Shown: positions 1-6,428 of the stretch, piece by piece | How the letters are laid out: every line of letters begins with the position of its first letter | Position numbering within the stretch: position 1 is the stretch's first letter | Assembly (NCBI GenBank): GCA_014730235.1 | Contig: WJIO01000316.1 | Span: 1 to 7,785, forward strand | Direction: 5' to 3' | Length of the DNA: 7,785 nucleotides | Source of the DNA: Candidatus Poribacteria bacterium | Lineage (GTDB): Bacteria > Poribacteria > DTPJ01 > WJIO01 | Position numbers and translations under genes: made by a program | The notes under the pieces: generated by a model | What the model saw: the letters and a program-made list of their open reading frames with translations, nothing else | The model's database searches: none | Told to the model about the DNA's origin: nothing

Positions 1-239
1 ACAGGCTTAGTACCTTATAGGTCTTCTTCTGGGAATGCCTAGTGAAGTCCAGGAACGTCTGAAACCATACTATATGTCAGGATTTGGCTGAAGCAGCGGA
101 TAGTGTTTTGTCCATCCAACAAGTCAGTGTAACCAAAATATAACTCAAAATTTACTATATCTTAATTTTATGTTGTTAAAATAAAACTGGTTGATGGTGG
201 ATATTGGGGAATAAATACCTGAAACACTCTAAAAAATTA
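1..239. other. AT-rich stretch without a supported gene
   Basis: No complete gene is visible. One plus-strand frame is open from 11 to the TGA at 89-91 (26 codons, including GLLLGMPSEVQERLKPYY), which reads rather like the end of a protein, but an in-frame TAG at 8-10 closes it upstream. A second plus frame enters from the left edge and stops at 40-42. Either could be the tail of a gene, or a decayed gene, that begins outside the window. Both are too short to decide. From 92 to 239 the sequence is AT-rich with stops in all frames and I see no structured RNA. Confidence 0.3.
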
Positions 240-359
240 GGTTCTTCCGGGTTTAGTGTGATTATAATTGAAAATCCTCTCAGCTTGTCATTCCTGTTTT
301 CGCAGGAATGACAGCATGAAGAAGTCTCTTATCTTTACTCCACTCAAGCCGGAAGAGCC
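240..359. repeat. 120-bp concentric palindromic (MITE/REP-like) element
   Basis: Outer arms GGTTCTTCCGGGTTTAGTG (240-258) and the reverse complement of 341-359 match at 16 of 19 positions. Inside lies a perfect 11-bp hairpin, TGTCATTCCTG (286-296) and CAGGAATGACA (303-313), with a 6-nt loop. Both pairs have the same centre, between 299 and 300, and scattered base pairs link them, so the whole segment can fold as one long interrupted hairpin. TCATTCCTG...CAGGAATGA is the core of a widespread bacterial repeat type. The right arm includes ACTCCACTCAA (337-347), which recurs at 1527-1537. This looks like a small non-autonomous element or REP doublet. I see no clear target-site duplication. Confidence 0.7.
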
Positions 360-420
360 AAAAATTATAACAAAGTATACCCAATGATTACTACTTCTTT
401 ACTGTTCCTTAACCTTAAAC

Positions 421-429
421 TGATATAAT
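421..429 (+). promoter_or_regulatory. Candidate extended -10 promoter for the TonB-family gene
   Basis: TGATATAAT matches the extended -10 pattern TGnTATAAT exactly. No good -35 box lies 16-18 bp upstream, which is tolerated in extended -10 promoters. Transcription would start near 436 and leave a leader of about 224 nt before the ATG at 660. The rest of 360-659 is AT-rich with no gene, and I see no convincing riboswitch or terminator there. Confidence 0.35.
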
Positions 430-659
430 ATGTTTTGCTGGAAAACCGGAATACAGGTATTTCATTAGAATGTTAAATCTGTTTTATAGATGTATCCGGA
501 AGTAGTATTCGTGTTTTAGATATCACTATCTCCGTGTCTGAATTAGTATTACTTAAAGTGAATCTATGAAAGCATAAACCTAATACTTTTGCTGAAATTT
601 CACCAAAAGGTAGATTTAGTTAAAGTTTTTTGAAAATACTTATCTGGAGGTAGTATTAA

Positions 660-1487
660 ATGTATATGCGTAAAAAATCTGGTCTTACAAAAGTTACATT
701 GCTGGTCTCGGCCATACTACATGTAGTAGCTTTTGTTGGCTTTGCGTTCGTAAAGTTTCGTGATTACCAGGAAATGTATGCCGGAGAGATGGGTGTGAAT
801 TTTGTGAATCAGGAGCAAATTAAAGTTATGAAACGTTCTTTGGATGTCCGACCTAGTGCTTCTGTAACCCAAAAAACTCCACAGCACAGACCCACCGGAC
901 AGAAAGCAGAAGCAAAAGTTGATTACAGAAACTCCTCTGACTTTTATGTGGAAAGCACCCCAAAAGTATTTTCCGAAGTCAGAAGTGTTCGAGGCATGTC
1001 TATGCAGTCAACCGGCATTGGAAAACCGTCAGTAAATCTGAGAAAAGGAATGACTGAAGTAATGCCAACGGATGTAAGGGATGTAAGGTTAAAAACCGCC
1101 CAACCTCAACTTGGTGTGTCCGGTGGTGCCCAACTTTTTAGTAAGGTTTCGTCTGAATTGGCTAAACCAAAAGTGAAAGTAGCTGTTAATTCCAATAACT
1201 TGCTTCAGAAATTCCTGAATGATGTCCGCAGAAAAATTGAAAAAAACAAGAAATATCCAATTGCTGCCAGAGATGCTGGGATAGAAGGTATTTCCGAAGT
1301 TAGAATAATTATATTAAGCGATGGTAGGATCGAAACTGTTGATATTATTGGATCTTCAGGATATGATATTCTCGATAATGCAGCCATTCAGAGTGTGCGT
1401 AATTCTGTACCTTTTCCACCAATTCCTGAGGAAGCTGGTAAAGATAAAATTGAAGTCAGCATAAATCTAGTCTTTAAGATTAGTTAA
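660..1487 (+). CDS. TonB-family energy transducer
   Basis: This 275-residue inner-membrane-anchored periplasmic protein should carry proton-motive energy from an ExbB/ExbD motor to outer-membrane receptors. A short basic N-terminus precedes one membrane segment (about residues 12-31). That segment carries S17-x3-H21, matching the conserved Ser/His pair of the TonB transmembrane helix. A low-complexity periplasmic linker runs to about 180, with only 8 prolines and no long Pro-Lys/Glu repeats, so it is poorer in proline than classical TonB. Residues 181-275 form the TonB C-terminal domain: Y199-P200, G207 and G210, the SDGRIETV strand, SSGYDILDNAA, and the FPPIP loop (252-256). The ATG at 660 is chosen because GGAGG (646-650) lies 9 nt upstream; the ATG at 666 would be 15 nt away. 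The receptor gene follows after a repeat-filled gap. No exbB or exbD is present. The family assignment is firm; the partner receptor is inferred from position. Confidence 0.9.
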   Translation: MYMRKKSGLTKVTLLVSAILHVVAFVGFAFVKFRDYQEMYAGEMGVNFVNQEQIKVMKRSLDVRPSASVTQKTPQHRPTGQKAEAKVDYRNSSDFYVESTPKVFSEVRSVRGMSMQSTGIGKPSVNLRKGMTEVMPTDVRDVRLKTAQPQLGVSGGAQLFSKVSSELAKPKVKVAVNSNNLLQKFLNDVRRKIEKNKKYPIAARDAGIEGISEVRIIILSDGRIETVDIIGSSGYDILDNAAIQSVRNSVPFPPIPEEAGKDKIEVSINLVFKIS

Positions 1488-1517
1488 GCAATTTTTAATA
1501 ATATTTGTGAGTACTTT

Positions 1518-1603
1518 AGATTCTTCACTCCACTCAAAATGGCAAGTATGGGGAATTGAATAAAATTTTCTACATTTATCATTCTGAGTGGAGTGTAAAA
1601 TCT
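1518..1603. repeat. 86-bp inverted-repeat element
   Basis: Position 1518 onward (AGATTCTTCACTCCACTCA, then AATG) matches the reverse complement of 1579-1603 at 21 of 25 positions, with a perfect 11-bp core, CACTCCACTCA (1526-1536) and TGAGTGGAGTG (1585-1595). The right end, ATTCTGAGTGGAGTG then AATCTC, resembles the common bacterial repeat of the form TCATTCTGAGCGNAGCGAAGAATCTC. It begins 30 bp after the TonB-family stop codon, so it could act as an mRNA 3'-end stem-loop as well as being an element remnant. Confidence 0.65.
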
Positions 1604-1614
1604 CATCCCCTCTA

Positions 1615-1648
1615 ATTCAGTAGTATTCACTATTCAGTAGCGTTCACT
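1615..1648. repeat. 17-bp tandem duplication
   Basis: Two directly adjacent 17-bp units, ATTCAGTAGTATTCACT (1615-1631) and ATTCAGTAGCGTTCACT (1632-1648), differ at only two neighbouring bases (TA against CG). The second unit overlaps the left end of the 14-bp inverted repeat that starts at 1643. Confidence 0.8.
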
Positions 1649-1850
1649 GTTTTTCTGCAAATAATTCTAAAAAGTAAAGATTAGTTTCTGTCATTCCTGC
1701 GAAGGCAGGAATCCAGTCATCATGTTAAGCTTTTGGCTTCCTGCCTCAAGCTTTTTCAAAAAGGAATAAGAATTTCCCAGAAATGACAAATTCTATAATT
1801 AAACATAGAATAAAATGACTAATGGCTGCAATCCTGAGAAAAACAGTGAA
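1643..1850. mobile_element. 208-bp MITE-like element with 14-bp terminal inverted repeats
   Basis: TTCACTGTTTTTCT (1643-1656) is perfectly inverted at 1837-1850. A perfect 14-bp pair this close is unlikely by chance. The interior contains a second, nested inverted-repeat unit (1689-1788) and no reading frame, so any element would need a transposase in trans. Short tandem repeats touch both outer ends (1615-1648 and 1849-1868). I cannot identify a clean target-site duplication, so calling it mobile is inference; the inverted repeat itself is directly visible. Confidence 0.5.
1689..1788. repeat. REP-like doublet nested in the larger element
   Basis: The ends TGTCATTCCTG (1689-1699) and CAGAAATGACA (1778-1788) are inverted at 10 of 11 positions. 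The left half forms a hairpin by itself: ATTCCTGC, loop GAAG, GCAGGAAT (1693-1712). A further inverted pair, AGGCAGGAA (1703-1711) with TTCCTGCCT (1738-1746), offers a competing fold. The core matches the TCATTCCTG repeat in the middle of the 240-359 element and the widespread TCATTCCTGCGAANGCAGGAAT repeat type. Confidence 0.7.
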
Positions 1851-1868
1851 TATTAAGTAATATTAAGT
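1849..1868. repeat. 10-bp tandem repeat upstream of the receptor gene
   Basis: AATATTAAGT occurs twice with no gap (1849-1858 and 1859-1868), about 90 bp before the receptor start codon. It could be a protein-binding site or a relic of element insertion; nothing in the sequence decides this. From 1869 to 1949 I see no clear promoter. Confidence 0.6.
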
Positions 1869-1949
1869 GGGGATTCCCATTGAGACTGCAAAGCCTGTAT
1901 CTTTCTGGGTGTTTTAGTAAAAATTTGATGTATTTTTAAAATTTTGGTT

Positions 1950-1954
1950 GGAGG
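1950..1954 (+). promoter_or_regulatory. Ribosome binding site that fixes the receptor start
   Basis: GGAGG lies 4 nt before the ATG at 1959, a short but usable spacing. It also lies downstream of the TTG at 1944, so that earlier in-frame codon cannot be the start served by this site. Confidence 0.75.
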
Positions 1955-1958
1955 AATC

Positions 1959-4739
1959 ATGTATAAGAGGTTAATAGTAGCTGCTATTGTAATGACCTTT
2001 ATTCTCGTTTGCACAGCATATGGGAGCGGAACTATTCAGGGTAAGGTTGTTAGCTCTGATACCGGCGAAACAATGGCTAATGCGTCAATAACTGTAGAGG
2101 GAACGGAATTAGAAGCCACTACTGATATAGACGGTATATATAAGATTGAGAATGTTCCTGCCGGACAATATAGGATAGAAGCCAGCAAGGAAGGTTATGC
2201 AAAATCCGTTATTACTGATGTGGAAGTAAAAGACGATGAAACAACAGACCTGGATATAGCATTATCTGCATCATCTGAGGCCATTCAATTGGGTACTGTG
2301 GAAGTAACGGCAAAGCGGTCCATGTCAACTGTTGCAGGACTTATATCCAGTCAGCGAAAAGCTCCGACAATCGGTGCTTCAATTTCTTCTGAAGAAATTA
2401 GGAGAACACCTGATTCAGATGCCGCAGATGTATTAAAAAGGGTAACGGGTTTATCAGTTGTCAGCGATAAATTTGTATATGTAAGGGGTTTAAGCGAAAG
2501 GTACAGCAATACTCAGTTAAATAAATCAGCCATATCAACTCCCGAAGCCGATAAATGGGTTATCCCTCTTGACATATTCCCTGCGGGTGTTCTTGATAAT
2601 ATAGTCGTTACAAAAACCTTTTCACCGGATATGCCCGGGGATTTTGCAGGTGGTTCAATACAGTTATCTACAAAAGATTTCCCCGAAGAATTTACAGCCA
2701 AATTAAGCGCATCATTTGGTTACGAATCAGGAGCAACTTTTGAAGACGTGCTTAAATATGAAGGTGGAAGCCTTGACTTTCTGGGCTTTGATGATGGCAC
2801 AAGGGCACTTCCCGACATTGTAGAAGAAGCAGCCCAGGATAAATTGGTAGTTGAAGGTGGTATATTCGGAGGTGGTTTTACTGCTGAAGAACTGGAAGAA
2901 TTCGGTGAATCCTTCTCCAATATATGGGAACCTACTAAAGAAACTGCATTACCTACCCAGAGCTACAGCTTTTCCATAGGCGATCAGGTTGAATTAAATG
3001 ATAGTCCTTTTGGTTATGTGGCATCGCTTCTCTATAAAAATGGTCATTCAGTTCAGGAACAAAATCAATCTTACTATATACGAGGTGCAGGTGGACAACT
3101 GGAGAAACGTCATGATTACCAGGACATTATAAGCTCAAAAGCCAAAACGGCATTAGGTGGAATCCTGAATTTTAGCTGGAAACCCACAGGAATTGATAAA
3201 GTCGCATGGAAGACCACATTTAACCATACATCAGAAGACGAAGTTTACACATATAATATATTCCCCAATAGAGACAGGGGGATGGATCAAACAAGCACTA
3301 CATTAAGATGGGTGCAGAGAACCATACTTTCGACCCAGCTTTCCGGTGAGCGGCAGCTTCCTGTATTCAGCGCAATACTGGATTGGAGAGCCAATTACTC
3401 ACTGGCCATGCGTCATGAACCAGATACAAGGGATACGTTATTTGAGTCGGAAATTGATCAGAACGATTTCCGTCTTGCCGATGAAACCAACAGTGGAAAC
3501 AGATTCTTCAGTGATCTTTTGGATAATAACTTCGATCTTGGGTTGGATATTACAATACCATTTGAACAATGGTCTTCTCTGCCAAGTAAGTTGAAATTTG
3601 GTGGAAACTTCACAATCAAGGACAGAGAAATTGATTCCCGGCGTTTCCGATTCAAACCCAAGGATTACAGCGATATTGATCTTCATCAGTTGGCCGAGGA
3701 AATTTTCACAGAAGAAAATATAAGCCCTGATGGCTTCCAACTGGAAGAAGATACAAGACCAACCGACAACTACAGCGCACAGCAGATAATAGATGGTGCA
3801 TACCTTATGGTTGATATGCCTATAATGGATAAACTCAGATTTGCTGGTGGTGCAAGGGTTGAATTCTCACAGCAGGAAGTCGAAACCTTTGATCTTTTCA
3901 ACCCCAGTTCAGAACCTATTGTTGGTCTGGTGGAGGGAACAGACATAATGCCATCCGCTAATTTCACCTATTCCCTTACAGAAAACATGAACCTTCGTCT
4001 AGGGGCAAGTCAAACTGTTTCACGTCCTAGCTTCCGGGAATTATCTGAGTTTGAATTTACTGATATTGGTGGTCATGCAATCGTTGGTAATCCCGATCTT
4101 AAAAGAGCACTAATCCAGAATTATGACCTTCGATGGGAACTCTACAGCGGCGTGGCAGAATATGTAACGTTTGCGGTATTTTATAAACACTTTAAAAATC
4201 CAATAGAAAGAACTGTAAAAATCACTTCAGCTGAATTAACTTCATCCTGGGAAAATGCCAAGACAGCTTATAGCTATAGAGCAGAAATGGAAATCCGCAG
4301 GAACTTTGGTTTTGTATCCCCGGCCCTGTCAGGTTTTACCCTTACCGGTAATATTGCCGTTATTGAATCCAAGGTTGAACTTCAAGGCAGCGGAAGCGAA
4401 ACTTCAACTGAAAGACCGTTGCAGGGACAATCGCCATACGTGGTTAATATAATGGCAAGCTACAGGATACCAAAAATTTATACAGGTTTTTCAGTGCTTT
4501 ACAATGTCTTTGGGGAGAGAATTACAGAGGTCGGTGTTTTTGGAACACCAGATATTTATGAGCAACCATTTAATAGAGTTGATCTCGTCTTGACCCAACC
4601 AATTGGAGACAGCTTTAGTATCAAATTTTCTGCCAAAAATTTATTAGATCCGGAAGCTGAATTTATTCAAGGTGATGAAATTCAGCGAGTATATAAAAAT
4701 GGACGTTCATACTCACTGGGAGTATCATACTCCTGGTAG
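1959..4739 (+). CDS. TonB-dependent outer-membrane receptor with N-terminal carboxypeptidase-regulatory-like domain
   Basis: This 926-residue outer-membrane beta-barrel should import a ligand using energy from TonB. A signal peptide covers residues 1 to about 22. C18 is not a lipobox cysteine because valine precedes it. Residues about 24-102 are a carboxypeptidase-regulatory-like beta-sandwich (GTIQGKVVSSDTGE, then TDIDGIYKIENVPAGQYRIE). A TonB-box-like stretch, VEVTAKR, lies at 114-120. The plug spans about 133-240 (DAADVLKRVTGLSV, VYVRGLSERYS, FSPDMPGDFAGGSIQL). The barrel runs from about 245 to the end, with late-barrel landmarks such as GASQTVSRPSFREL and a C-terminal YSLGVSYSW, whose terminal aromatic fits the BAM insertion signal. 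The extra N-terminal domain resembles that of SusC-type receptors, but the protein is no clear SusC and no SusD follows. The ligand is unknown. The TonB-family gene is upstream and a lipoprotein gene is 253 bp downstream. Confidence 0.93.
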   Translation: MYKRLIVAAIVMTFILVCTAYGSGTIQGKVVSSDTGETMANASITVEGTELEATTDIDGIYKIENVPAGQYRIEASKEGYAKSVITDVEVKDDETTDLDIALSASSEAIQLGTVEVTAKRSMSTVAGLISSQRKAPTIGASISSEEIRRTPDSDAADVLKRVTGLSVVSDKFVYVRGLSERYSNTQLNKSAISTPEADKWVIPLDIFPAGVLDNIVVTKTFSPDMPGDFAGGSIQLSTKDFPEEFTAKLSASFGYESGATFEDVLKYEGGSLDFLGFDDGTRALPDIVEEAAQDKLVVEGGIFGGGFTAEELEEFGESFSNIWEPTKETALPTQSYSFSIGDQVELNDSPFGYVASLLYKNGHSVQEQNQSYYIRGAGGQLEKRHDYQDIISSKAKTALGGILNFSWKPTGIDKVAWKTTFNHTSEDEVYTYNIFPNRDRGMDQTSTTLRWVQRTILSTQLSGERQLPVFSAILDWRANYSLAMRHEPDTRDTLFESEIDQNDFRLADETNSGNRFFSDLLDNNFDLGLDITIPFEQWSSLPSKLKFGGNFTIKDREIDSRRFRFKPKDYSDIDLHQLAEEIFTEENISPDGFQLEEDTRPTDNYSAQQIIDGAYLMVDMPIMDKLRFAGGARVEFSQQEVETFDLFNPSSEPIVGLVEGTDIMPSANFTYSLTENMNLRLGASQTVSRPSFRELSEFEFTDIGGHAIVGNPDLKRALIQNYDLRWELYSGVAEYVTFAVFYKHFKNPIERTVKITSAELTSSWENAKTAYSYRAEMEIRRNFGFVSPALSGFTLTGNIAVIESKVELQGSGSETSTERPLQGQSPYVVNIMASYRIPKIYTGFSVLYNVFGERITEVGVFGTPDIYEQPFNRVDLVLTQPIGDSFSIKFSAKNLLDPEAEFIQGDEIQRVYKNGRSYSLGVSYSW

Positions 4740-4767
4740 TTTATAAATATGGCATGGAGAAGGGGGG

Positions 4768-4783
4768 TGAGCTTTTAAGCTCA
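4768..4783. repeat. Short inverted repeat after the receptor gene
   Basis: TGAGCTT and AAGCTCA are separated by TT (a hairpin with a TGAGC/GCTCA stem and a 6-nt loop). No T-tract follows, so it is not a convincing terminator. A second weak pair, TGGAGAA (4802-4808) with TTCTCCA (4853-4859), plus ACTTGG (4799-4804) with CCAAGT (4873-4878), suggests a decayed palindromic element in the rest of this 253-bp gap. No gene or clear promoter is visible in 4740-4980. Confidence 0.3.
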
Positions 4784-4980
4784 GTTCAGAAGATAGGTAC
4801 TTGGAGAAGCAAAGGGAATATTAAACGGAATCTTTTCAGGAACACCGTCATATTCTCCACTCTTATACTTCCCCAAGTGTTAAATATGCTAAATATATGT
4901 TAATTAAAATCATTATTTAAAACCCCCTGTAATTGTCTATTATTCCTGATAAAAGGCAATTATTAGTAAAGGGACAAAAC

Positions 4981-4986
4981 AAGGAG
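4981..4986 (+). promoter_or_regulatory. Ribosome binding site that fixes the lipoprotein start
   Basis: AAGGAG with a 6-nt spacer to the ATG at 4993 is near ideal. It selects this ATG over the in-frame TTG at 4933, which would put 20 polar residues in front of the signal peptide. Confidence 0.85.
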
Positions 4987-4992
4987 ATTAGA

Positions 4993-6297
4993 ATGAAGGT
5001 TTTAAAAAACTTGATCATTCTTCTTATGAGTATTATGCTGGCTGTTATGTTGGTCGGCTGTAGTGATGATGAAGATGAAGACGAAGATGACAATATTGAA
5101 GGTGATGTTGTTGTTTTAACAGGTGTGATAGAAGAAGACATGACTCTTACCAGTGATAAAAACTATCTGCTTCGCGGCGGTGTTTTTATAGGAACAGGTG
5201 AGGGTGAAAATGTTACTTTGACAATAGAAGCTGGTACAACTATCTATGGTGAATCAGCCACTAAAGGTATGCTGGTTATAAGTCGCGGATCCAAAATAAT
5301 CGCCGAAGGAACTGCTTCTGCTCCAATAATACTTACCAGTGATAAAGCTGTAGGTCAGAGGAACAGAGGTGACTGGGGTGGTTTGATTATCAATGGTAAC
5401 GCTCCTCTTAACACCGGTGACGAAGCCTATGGTGAAGGTGGAACAGGTTACTACGGCGGAAACAATCCCAACGATAACTCTGGTATATTAAAGTATGTAA
5501 GAGTTGAATTTGCAGGAAGAGAAATTAGCCCGGATAATGAATTAAACGGAATCGCCTTCCAGGCAGTAGGAAGTGGAACTGTAGTTGAATATGTTCAGGT
5601 TCACATGAACAAAGACGACGGTATTGAGATGTTTGGTGGTAACGTAAACATCAAATACGCTCTTGTTACCGGTGCTGCCGACGACAGCTTCGACTGGACT
5701 GACGGTTGGCAGGGAAAAGCTCAGTTTGTTGTTGCTCAGCAGTATGCTGATGACAGTGATAACGGCATCGAAGCTGATAACAACGGTGAAGATAATATAG
5801 CTACTCCCATATCCAACCCGACAATATATAACTTAACATTGATCGGTGCTCCTGGCAGTGAACACAGCGATATTGGTATGCTTCTCAGAGAAGGTACAAA
5901 AGCCAAGATTTACAACGGTTTAATCGTAGGATTCCAGGATTCTGGTCTTGATGTAGATCATGCCGCAACCTTTGACAACGCTGATGCAGGTGAATTGGTT
6001 GTTGATAATTGCGTTTTCTACGATAACGTAGAGAATTTCAAAGACGATGACGACGGTGATGACACCTTTGATGAAGGTGCTTTTGGTAATAAAGGAAATA
6101 ACCTGGAAGCCAGTCAAGCACCAGTAGCAGATCCTTATAACCAGACTGCTCCTGATTTCAGTTCTCAGGGTCCGGCCACAAGTCACGCTGTTAAATCACC
6201 ACCAAGCGATGGATTCTTTGAATCAGTTAATTTCATCGGCGGTGTTGATCCTAACAACGACTGGACTGTCGGTTGGACAACATCCGATCCTAACTAA
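4993..6297 (+). CDS. Exported lipoprotein with predicted right-handed beta-helix fold
   Basis: This 434-residue protein begins with a lipoprotein signal peptide: basic start, hydrophobic core, then the lipobox LVGC with the lipidated cysteine at 23. A strongly acidic tail, SDDEDEDEDD (24-33), follows, like the surface-export signals described for Bacteroidetes lipoproteins. The body (about 38-350) has the repetitive short strands and asparagine/glycine turns of a pectin-lyase-like parallel beta-helix: LTIEAGTTIYG, AEGTASAPIILTSD, RNRGDWGGLIINGNAP, ILKYVRVEFAG, GTVVEYVQVHMNKDDGIEMF, DDSFDWTDGWQGKAQ, PTIYNLTLIG. An acidic run (DDDDGDDTFDEG, 351-362) may bind calcium. I recognise this from a family of Bacteroidetes-type exported proteins, sometimes misnamed multidrug transporter in databases. 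No catalytic residues of pectate lyases stand out, so binding is as likely as hydrolysis. It sits downstream of the receptor on the same strand, which suggests a surface partner role. No C-terminal type IX sorting domain is seen. Confidence 0.82.
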   Translation: MKVLKNLIILLMSIMLAVMLVGCSDDEDEDEDDNIEGDVVVLTGVIEEDMTLTSDKNYLLRGGVFIGTGEGENVTLTIEAGTTIYGESATKGMLVISRGSKIIAEGTASAPIILTSDKAVGQRNRGDWGGLIINGNAPLNTGDEAYGEGGTGYYGGNNPNDNSGILKYVRVEFAGREISPDNELNGIAFQAVGSGTVVEYVQVHMNKDDGIEMFGGNVNIKYALVTGAADDSFDWTDGWQGKAQFVVAQQYADDSDNGIEADNNGEDNIATPISNPTIYNLTLIGAPGSEHSDIGMLLREGTKAKIYNGLIVGFQDSGLDVDHAATFDNADAGELVVDNCVFYDNVENFKDDDDGDDTFDEGAFGNKGNNLEASQAPVADPYNQTAPDFSSQGPATSHAVKSPPSDGFFESVNFIGGVDPNNDWTVGWTTSDPN

Positions 6298-6303
6298 AAC
6301 AAA

Positions 6304-6341
6304 AAAGCTGGAAACATAAACTTTCTTATGCTTCCAGCTTT
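6304..6341 (-). terminator. Intrinsic terminator of the maturase transcript
   Basis: AAAGCTGGAA (6304-6313) pairs with TTCCAGCTTT (6332-6341). After one A/C mismatch, CATAA/TTATG extends the stem around a 6-nt loop. Read on the minus strand, the stem runs straight into a T-rich tail (TTTTTTGTTTT), as in Rho-independent terminators. On the plus strand only a short TTT followed by ATCAT comes after the stem, so it would stop plus-strand transcription less well. Confidence 0.8.
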
Positions 6342-6342
6342 A

Positions 6343-6423
6343 TCATAAATCAAACATGTTGCGACGAGAGGTCTCATCCCCCATCCCCCCAGGTCCGCCA
6401 TCTGATCCCTCGTCGCAACGCAT
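6343..6423 (-). CDS. Possible 26-residue glycine-rich peptide behind the maturase gene
   Basis: A minus-strand frame starts with ATG at 6423, 5 nt after the maturase stop codon, and ends with TGA at 6343-6345, one base before the terminator stem. The product begins MRCDEG, has a central GSDGGPGGMGDE and ends SRRNMFDL. It has 6 glycines, 6 acidic residues, 3 arginines and one cysteine (C3). Radical SAM/SPASM enzymes related to sulfatase maturases often modify short peptides encoded next to them, so this could be a RiPP-type precursor. Against this, there is no Shine-Dalgarno before the ATG (translation would need coupling to the maturase), the length is short, and an 11-bp inverted repeat spans the frame, so structure rather than coding may be what is conserved. 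No C-x-P-x-R formylglycine motif is present. I do not recognise the peptide. Confidence 0.3.
   Translation of the reverse strand: MRCDEGSDGGPGGMGDETSRRNMFDL
6358..6419. repeat. GC-rich 11-bp inverted repeat with a G/C-tract loop, possible plus-strand terminator
   Basis: GTTGCGACGAG (6358-6368) pairs perfectly with CTCGTCGCAAC (6409-6419) around a 40-nt loop. The stem is GC-rich against an AT-rich background. On the plus strand it is followed by GCATTTTTATT, so it may terminate the lipoprotein transcript. On the minus strand the loop carries G-runs (GGGGGGATGGGGG and several GG pairs) and overlaps the short reading frame at 6343-6423. It could be a terminator, a REP-like repeat or a structured 3' UTR. 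Confidence 0.6.
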
Positions 6424-6428
6424 TTTTA

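Noticed and set aside
1-76. Minus-strand open stretch of about 25 codons leaving the window (includes WFQTFLDFTRHSQKKTYKVL)
   Set aside because: It is closed by a stop at its upstream end, has no start codon in frame, and competes with an equally plausible plus-strand stretch; it is not enough to call a gene.
1518-1868. CRISPR array
   Set aside because: The repeats are inverted or directly adjacent, with no regularly spaced direct repeats and no spacers.
1880-1908. TTGAGA as a -35 box for the receptor gene
   Set aside because: No acceptable -10 box lies 15-19 bp downstream.
1881-1915. GACTGCAAAGCC followed by CTGGGTG, reminiscent of a c-di-GMP-I (GEMM) riboswitch fragment
   Set aside because: The partner CAAACC strand, a closing first stem and the second helix are all missing, so the likeness is limited to a few bases.
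1944-1958. In-frame TTG start that would lengthen the receptor by five residues
   Set aside because: The GGAGG ribosome binding site (1950-1954) lies after this TTG and just before the ATG at 1959.
4768-4783. Terminator for the receptor gene
   Set aside because: The stem is short with a poor loop and no T-tract follows it.
4933-4992. In-frame TTG start that would lengthen the lipoprotein by 20 residues
   Set aside because: It has no good ribosome binding site and would bury the lipoprotein signal peptide behind polar residues. AAGGAG at 4981-4986 serves the ATG at 4993.
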